From Pseudomonas koreensis (GTDB lineage: Bacteria > Pseudomonadota > Gammaproteobacteria > Pseudomonadales > Pseudomonadaceae), in contig NZ_JAOEJU010000025.1 of assembly GCF_025447595.1 (NCBI RefSeq), positions 22,808 through 86,807 of the forward strand: 64,000 nt of DNA. The letters run 5' to 3'. The translations under genes were made by a program, and so were the position numbers. Below the pieces are notes generated by a model, which saw only the letters and a program-made list of their open reading frames with translations, was not told where the DNA came from and ran no database searches. Shown in pieces: positions 60,291 to 64,000 of this stretch (position 1 is the first letter of the stretch; each line of letters begins with the position of its first letter).

Positions 60291-62255
60291 ATGATTTCGG
60301 CCGTGCAAGGACGTTTTGCCAACCTCGGTATGGCAAAAAAACTGGGTATCGGGTTTGTGCTGGTGTTGTTGCTGACGGCACTGGTGGCAGCCATTGGCGT
60401 CTGGTCCCTGCAAACCATCAGTCAGCGCTTCGACGGCCTCAAGCAGATGTCCTCGCTCAACAGTGGCCTGCTCAAGGTGCGCCTGCTGGAGCAGGACTAC
60501 GCCTTGCACGGCAACCCGAAAACCGCCGATGCCTTGCATGAGGGTGTCGACGGTCTGATCGCCATGGCCGACCAACTCAAGGTTTTGTCGCCGGGCAATG
60601 AGTCGGTCATGAACGACGTACAACAGTCATTGGGTGCTTACCGCAAGGCGTTCGATGAATTCGTCTCGTTGTCTCAGGCCAAGGATCTGGCGCTGGAGAT
60701 GGCCAGCTGGTCGGTGTCCAGCGTCGCTAACAATCTCGATGTATTGCAGGCCGGTCTGGCCGACGACGGCGCGTACACGCTGAAAGACAGCGAGGGCAAG
60801 GACGGGGCGCAATTCATCGAGCAGGCCGGCCAGGTCAGCCAGGTCTCACGTTTGATGTTGCAGGCGATGAACGAAGCGCGGGTACGCCTGGATCAAAGCC
60901 GCAAGGGTGACGACAGCGCCGGCCAGGGCAATATCGAACAGGCTGCGCAAGCCCAGGCTCAGGCTGAACAGCTCAAGTCCACGGTCAAGGACGAGGGTTA
61001 CCTGACGGTACTCAATGAAGTGTCCGGGCATATTGCCGGTTTCAGCGACAAGCTTGCCGAGTACACCGGGTTGCTGGCCCAGGAAAAGACTGTCTATCAA
61101 CAGTTGCACCAGCGGGCCGACGAGGTCGTGGCGCGGGTCGATCAAGCGTATGTCGCGCAAGACGGCGCGATGCAGGGCGAGCTGAAAAAGAATTCGGTGC
61201 TGATCATTGGCTCGTCGGCGCTGGCGCTGTTGGTCGGTCTGATTGCGGCGTGGGTGATCACCCGATTGATCGTTGCACCGTTGCGCAGCGTGATTCACGT
61301 GGCGCAACAGATTGCTGCCGGTGATCTGAGCGCAACGATCGAGGTCTCCCGCCGTGACGAAATTGGCCAGTTGATGCTGGCCATGCAGCAGATGGGCGCG
61401 GGTTTGAGCACGATTGTCAGCGGGTTGCAGGCAGGCATCGAGCAATTGGCCAGTTCGGCGCAATCGTTGTCGGCGGTGACCGAGCAGACCAACCTTGAGG
61501 TCAGCAGCCAGAAGGAGGAGACCGAACAGGTTGCCACGGCGATGAACCAGATGACCGCTACCGTGCACGATGTGGCGCGCAATGCCGAAGAGGCGGCGCT
61601 CGCGGCGCAGACTGCCGATGGCAAGGTTGAAAGCGGTCAGCAGGTCGTGCGTCAGAGCATGGCGCGGATCGAGCAACTGGCGGATTCGGCGACGTCGGCG
61701 AGTTCGAGTATCGAAAGCCTCAGTGCAGAAATCCAGAATATCGGGACGGTGCTGGGGGTGATCAAGAGTGTTGCCGAGCAGACCAATCTGCTGGCACTCA
61801 ACGCCGCGATCGAAGCGGCGCGGGCGGGCGAGCAGGGCAGGGGCTTTGCGGTGGTTGCCGACGAGGTGCGGGCGCTGGCTCGGCGCACACAGCAGTCGAC
61901 TGAGGAAATCGAGCGGCTGGTCAGTGCTTTGCGCTCAGCGGCGCATTCATCGGTGCAGCAGATTCAGAGCAGTGGCGAGCTGGTGAAGCTGGCGGTGAGT
62001 GATGCGTTGCAGACCGAGAGTGCGTTGGGGAGTATTGCGGCGGCGGTGTCGTTGATTCAGCAGATGAACCAGCAGATTGCGGCGGCGGCCGAGGAGCAGA
62101 GTTCGGTGGCGGAGGAGATCAATCGCAGTGTGACGAGTATTCGGGCGAGTGCGGATCAGTCTTCGATTGCCATGCGGGGGAATGCGGCTTCGAGTGTTGA
62201 GCTGGCGCAGTTGGGGAGTGAGCTCAAGGGGATGGTTGGGCATTTTCGGCTTTGA
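60291..62255 (+). CDS. Methyl-accepting chemotaxis protein with HBM-type sensor
   Basis: 654 residues. TM1 about 18-40, periplasmic helical-bundle domain about 41-300 similar in length and heptad pattern to the HBM of P. putida McpS (TCA-cycle intermediates), TM2 about 303-325, HAMP, then a long cytoplasmic signalling helix pair with the tip TNLLALNAAIEAARAGEQGR and DEVRALARRTQQSTEEI. No C-terminal CheR pentapeptide. Follows the MocR gene after about 110 bases. The third repeat copy starts 12 bases after its stop. Confidence 0.93.
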   Translation: MISAVQGRFANLGMAKKLGIGFVLVLLLTALVAAIGVWSLQTISQRFDGLKQMSSLNSGLLKVRLLEQDYALHGNPKTADALHEGVDGLIAMADQLKVLSPGNESVMNDVQQSLGAYRKAFDEFVSLSQAKDLALEMASWSVSSVANNLDVLQAGLADDGAYTLKDSEGKDGAQFIEQAGQVSQVSRLMLQAMNEARVRLDQSRKGDDSAGQGNIEQAAQAQAQAEQLKSTVKDEGYLTVLNEVSGHIAGFSDKLAEYTGLLAQEKTVYQQLHQRADEVVARVDQAYVAQDGAMQGELKKNSVLIIGSSALALLVGLIAAWVITRLIVAPLRSVIHVAQQIAAGDLSATIEVSRRDEIGQLMLAMQQMGAGLSTIVSGLQAGIEQLASSAQSLSAVTEQTNLEVSSQKEETEQVATAMNQMTATVHDVARNAEEAALAAQTADGKVESGQQVVRQSMARIEQLADSATSASSSIESLSAEIQNIGTVLGVIKSVAEQTNLLALNAAIEAARAGEQGRGFAVVADEVRALARRTQQSTEEIERLVSALRSAAHSSVQQIQSSGELVKLAVSDALQTESALGSIAAAVSLIQQMNQQIAAAAEEQSSVAEEINRSVTSIRASADQSSIAMRGNAASSVELAQLGSELKGMVGHFRL

Positions 62256-62266
62256 TTTGGATTTGA

Positions 62267-62625
62267 CCTTGGCGGCCTTTGGGCCGACCAGGTTGCTGGT
62301 TGTTTGGTGTGAATATCCGTTGCTTCGGGTGCTGCTGCTGGCGGTTTCGCCCTTACGGCGAGTCCCTTTTTCAGACGCCAAAAAGGAACCAAAAGGCTTG
62401 GCCCCGGCGTTCGGCCCCTCGCTGGGGCTCGGGGTTCCTTCGTTCCGGGATTGATCCGGGGGCATCGCCTACGGTTTGCTTCGCTGCACCTCCTCTCGAT
62501 GTGTTTGGCTTCGCCAAACGGCGCTGCGCGCCTACCCCGGATCAATCCCTCCACTCAGCCTTCCGATGGGGCCGGCACGTCAAAAGCGGTACTCGAGCTA
62601 ACGCTCATTGTGTTGAGTGGTGGGA
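62267..62625 (+). repeat. ~360-bp structured intergenic repeat, copy 3
   Basis: Same layout. Pairs: CCTTGGCGGCC with GGCCGACCAGG (62267-62292); TCGCC / GGCGA (62347-62361); CCTTTTT / AAAAAGG (62365-62371 with 62380-62386); CCCC / GGGG (62415-62418 with 62431-62434); GGATTGATCCGGGG / CCCCGGATCAATCC (62448-62461 with 62535-62548); GTTTGGC / GCCAAAC (62503-62519). A single REP follows at 62660. Confidence 0.85.
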
Positions 62626-62659
62626 AGCGAGAGGCGAATGCGGGCTGCTTTTGCTTTTC

Positions 62660-62684
62660 TGTGGGAGCGAGCTTGCTCGCGAAT
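62660..62684 (+). repeat. Single REP
   Basis: TGTGGGAGCGAGCTTGCTCG with CGAA, single copy, just after the 360-bp repeat. Confidence 0.8.
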
Positions 62685-62742
62685 GCGGTTTGCCAGTCGG
62701 CTGGTGGTTTTCAGGTTTACTCTTGAACTTAAGCCAAACAAA

Positions 62743-62765
62743 AAAGCCACCTCTCGGTGGCTTCT
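62743..62765 (-). terminator. Terminator of the membrane-anchored unknown gene
   Basis: AAGCCACC / GGTGGCTT stem with TCTC loop; on the minus strand a T-run follows. Confidence 0.8.
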
Positions 62766-62779
62766 CTTTTTGACTGCAC

Positions 62780-63550
62780 TCAGTCGTAAATCACTTTTTT
62801 CTTCCAGTCTGCATCGGCCTCGACATCTTTCAGGCCGGCAGTCAGTTGGTTTTCTTCGCCTTCGACCGGGGCGATTTTGTCCATGACCTGGGCGTTGGCG
62901 CGGGCCAGGAGTTTTTCCAGGTATTGGAGTTGTTCGGCGTAGATTTGCGGTTCCTGTTGTTTGCGCAAGTATTGCACGCCGCGTTCGAAGGCGAGGCGGG
63001 CCTGGCCTGGCTGGTTTTGCTGGAGGGCGTGCTGGCCGAGGTTGTTGAAGAACTCGATGTGCAGCAGGACGAGGATGTGGCGTACTTCGCGGATCCAGTG
63101 CTTGGCTTCGTTCGGTGGCAGGAAGCCGTCCTGGGCGGCGCGGGTGATCTGGCCGTGGAGGGCTTCGAGGAGGAAGCGGACGTCTTTGGCCTTGGCTTCG
63201 GTCTGGATCGGGGCCGGTGGGTTGTTGACCGGGATCGATTCGCCTTGGGCCACCAGCGCGCTCAGTTCGGTGATACGGGCCTTGGTGGTGGCGCTGGTTT
63301 TTTCCAGGTTCAGCAGGCGCTGGCAGACGTTCAGCTCAAGGCGGGTCAGCAGCAGCTTGAGGGCCGGGGTCATGAACTGGCCGGGGAAGGTTTCGGTCAG
63401 TTCGCCGCAACGGCGCAGGCGATCGTTGAGTTCGACCTTGGTGCGGGCCTTCTCCAGTTTGGTGTTTTCCACCACATGGTTCATGTAGCCAATGGCGATC
63501 AAGATTGCGATCCCGGCTATGACTAGCAGGGTGATCATGAGTGGTGTCAC
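62780..63550 (-). CDS. Membrane-anchored protein of unknown function
   Basis: 256 residues, one N-terminal transmembrane anchor (MITLLVIAGIAILIAIGY), then a long mostly helical cytoplasmic domain (ELNDRLRRCGELTETFPG, LELNVCQRLLNLEKTSATTK, HALQQNQPGQARLAFERG; the last looks TPR-like). I recognise no named family. GTG at 63550 (AGAGG upstream) or ATG at 63538. Possibly a scaffold. Confidence 0.75.
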   Translation of the reverse strand: MTPLMITLLVIAGIAILIAIGYMNHVVENTKLEKARTKVELNDRLRRCGELTETFPGQFMTPALKLLLTRLELNVCQRLLNLEKTSATTKARITELSALVAQGESIPVNNPPAPIQTEAKAKDVRFLLEALHGQITRAAQDGFLPPNEAKHWIREVRHILVLLHIEFFNNLGQHALQQNQPGQARLAFERGVQYLRKQQEPQIYAEQLQYLEKLLARANAQVMDKIAPVEGEENQLTAGLKDVEADADWKKKVIYD

Positions 63551-63836
63551 CGGTAAGACCTCTTTATAGGGTTCGCGTGCGAGTGTAGTGGCTTGGCATA
63601 GAGGAGCCTAGCGCCGCTCGACGGGTTTGGATCGGCGAAGCTGAATCTGTATCGGCCAGGAACCGGCTTATATAAATGCTGGCCCTTGGGGTGCAGATTG
63701 CCATCATCTGTGCCGTGGACTATAACGCCTTGGCGAGTGTCGGAATATAGGCGTCAATCGTCGGGCGACGCAAAAGTCGGAAACGGCCCGTAAAGCAGGT
63801 CGAAGTCATTGATTTAAATAAATTTATATCTGGGGG
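63551..63836. other. Intergenic, no gene seen
   Basis: 286 bases between the divergent unknown gene and the tRNA promoter. A TTATATAAATGCTGG stretch (63668-63682) is a possible promoter element for the unknown gene; 63811-63830 is the AT-rich upstream part of the tRNA promoter. Confidence 0.5.
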
Positions 63837-63865
63837 TTGACGACCTTTCAATCCATCCATAGAAT
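63837..63865 (+). promoter_or_regulatory. Strong sigma-70 promoter of tRNA-Glu, with GC-rich discriminator
   Basis: TTGACG (63837-63842), 17-bp spacer, TAGAAT (63860-63865), followed by GCGCGCC and preceded by AT-rich UP-like DNA. The GC-rich discriminator fits stringent control by ppGpp. Confidence 0.85.
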
Positions 63866-63926
63866 GCGCGCCACTTGCAGCGTAAAGCACACAGCGAAAC
63901 GCGGCAGGGAGTGAATGTTGTAGTGT

Positions 63927-64000
63927 GTCCCCTTCGTCTAGTGGCCTAGGACACCGCCCTTTCACGGCGGTAACAGGGGTTCGAGTCCCCTAGGGGACGC
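63927..64000 (+). tRNA. tRNA-Glu (anticodon TTC), last two bases cut off
   Basis: Cloverleaf read by eye: acceptor GTCCCCT / AGGGGAC, D-arm GTCTAGTGGC, anticodon loop CCTTTCACG with TTC, T-arm AGGGG-TTCGAGT-CCCCT. The sequence ends after the discriminator G and the C of CCA. Confidence 0.93.

Noticed and set aside
1..64000. CRISPR arrays, prophage, insertion sequences, rRNA
   Set aside because: No regularly spaced direct repeats, integrase/transposase genes or rRNA sequence were seen.

Overview
The window is a gene-dense, GC-rich, single-chromosome stretch typical of the Pseudomonas fluorescens group. The evidence is protein-level recognition (a 917-residue GacS, OprH-PhoP-PhoQ, PcpS, FabA-FabB, DctA), local gene orders that I recall from P. 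aeruginosa PAO1 (nrdA next to an RstA/RstB-like pair; ldhA-gacS; cysM-rlmD-relA-mazG; fabA-fabB next to a hybrid kinase and gpsA), and many REP doublets of the Pseudomonas type. No phage, plasmid, insertion sequence, CRISPR array or rRNA was seen. The window opens inside flgD and closes two bases before the end of a tRNA-Glu.

Layout. 1-2062: end of flgD, then flgE and a terminator. 2068-2428: first copy of a ~360-bp intergenic repeat. 2612-8652: nrdA (minus) with a long leader, divergent from a response regulator/kinase pair. 8768-10436: pcpS and a secreted dienelactone hydrolase-like protein. 10484-13354: oprH-phoP-phoQ behind a five-fold PhoP-type repeat. 13359-16086: AraC-type regulator divergent from the sigma-54 gene dctA. 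16191-24204: housekeeping and small-protein genes (CaiB-like, SprT, Yip1, ttcA, Tag-like, DUF2069, WrbA-like, arsC, thioredoxin-like lipoprotein, META lipoprotein, zinc-ribbon proteins). 24215-36667: ldhA, gacS, a PirR/PirS-like pair, then cysM-rlmD-relA-mazG-DUF2058. 36686-44214: a 62-residue protein, fabA-fabB, then a translationally coupled TonB receptor / periplasmic binding protein / hybrid kinase operon. 44345-52282: gpsA, DUF4389, sixA, acyl-CoA synthetase, thioesterase, two alpha/beta hydrolases, DUF4892, PerM-type permease. 52290-64000: second repeat copy, six-EF-hand protein, another two-component pair, pyrF, two oxidoreductases, a MocR-type regulator, a chemoreceptor, third repeat copy, a membrane-anchored unknown and tRNA-Glu.

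How the parts work together. Signalling dominates: four response-regulator/kinase pairs plus two hybrid kinases (GacS and an orthologue candidate of PAO1 PA1611), a chemoreceptor, SixA and RelA. Envelope adaptation is represented by OprH/PhoPQ, lipid supply by FabAB, GpsA and the acyl-CoA synthetase, and carbon entry by DctA. Most two-gene signalling units overlap by 1-14 bases, so translation is probably coupled.

Most interesting: three copies of an intergenic repeat, all on the plus strand and each just downstream of a gene, whose predicted stems are preserved by compensatory base changes. This suggests that the folded form, not just the sequence, is conserved. Other points worth checking are the PhoP-type array, a perfect 14+14 palindrome before the acyl-CoA synthetase, paired palindromes between the AraC gene and dctA, and the TonB/binding-protein/hybrid-kinase operon. 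All functional statements rest on reading the sequence and on remembered family knowledge; no search or folding program was run.
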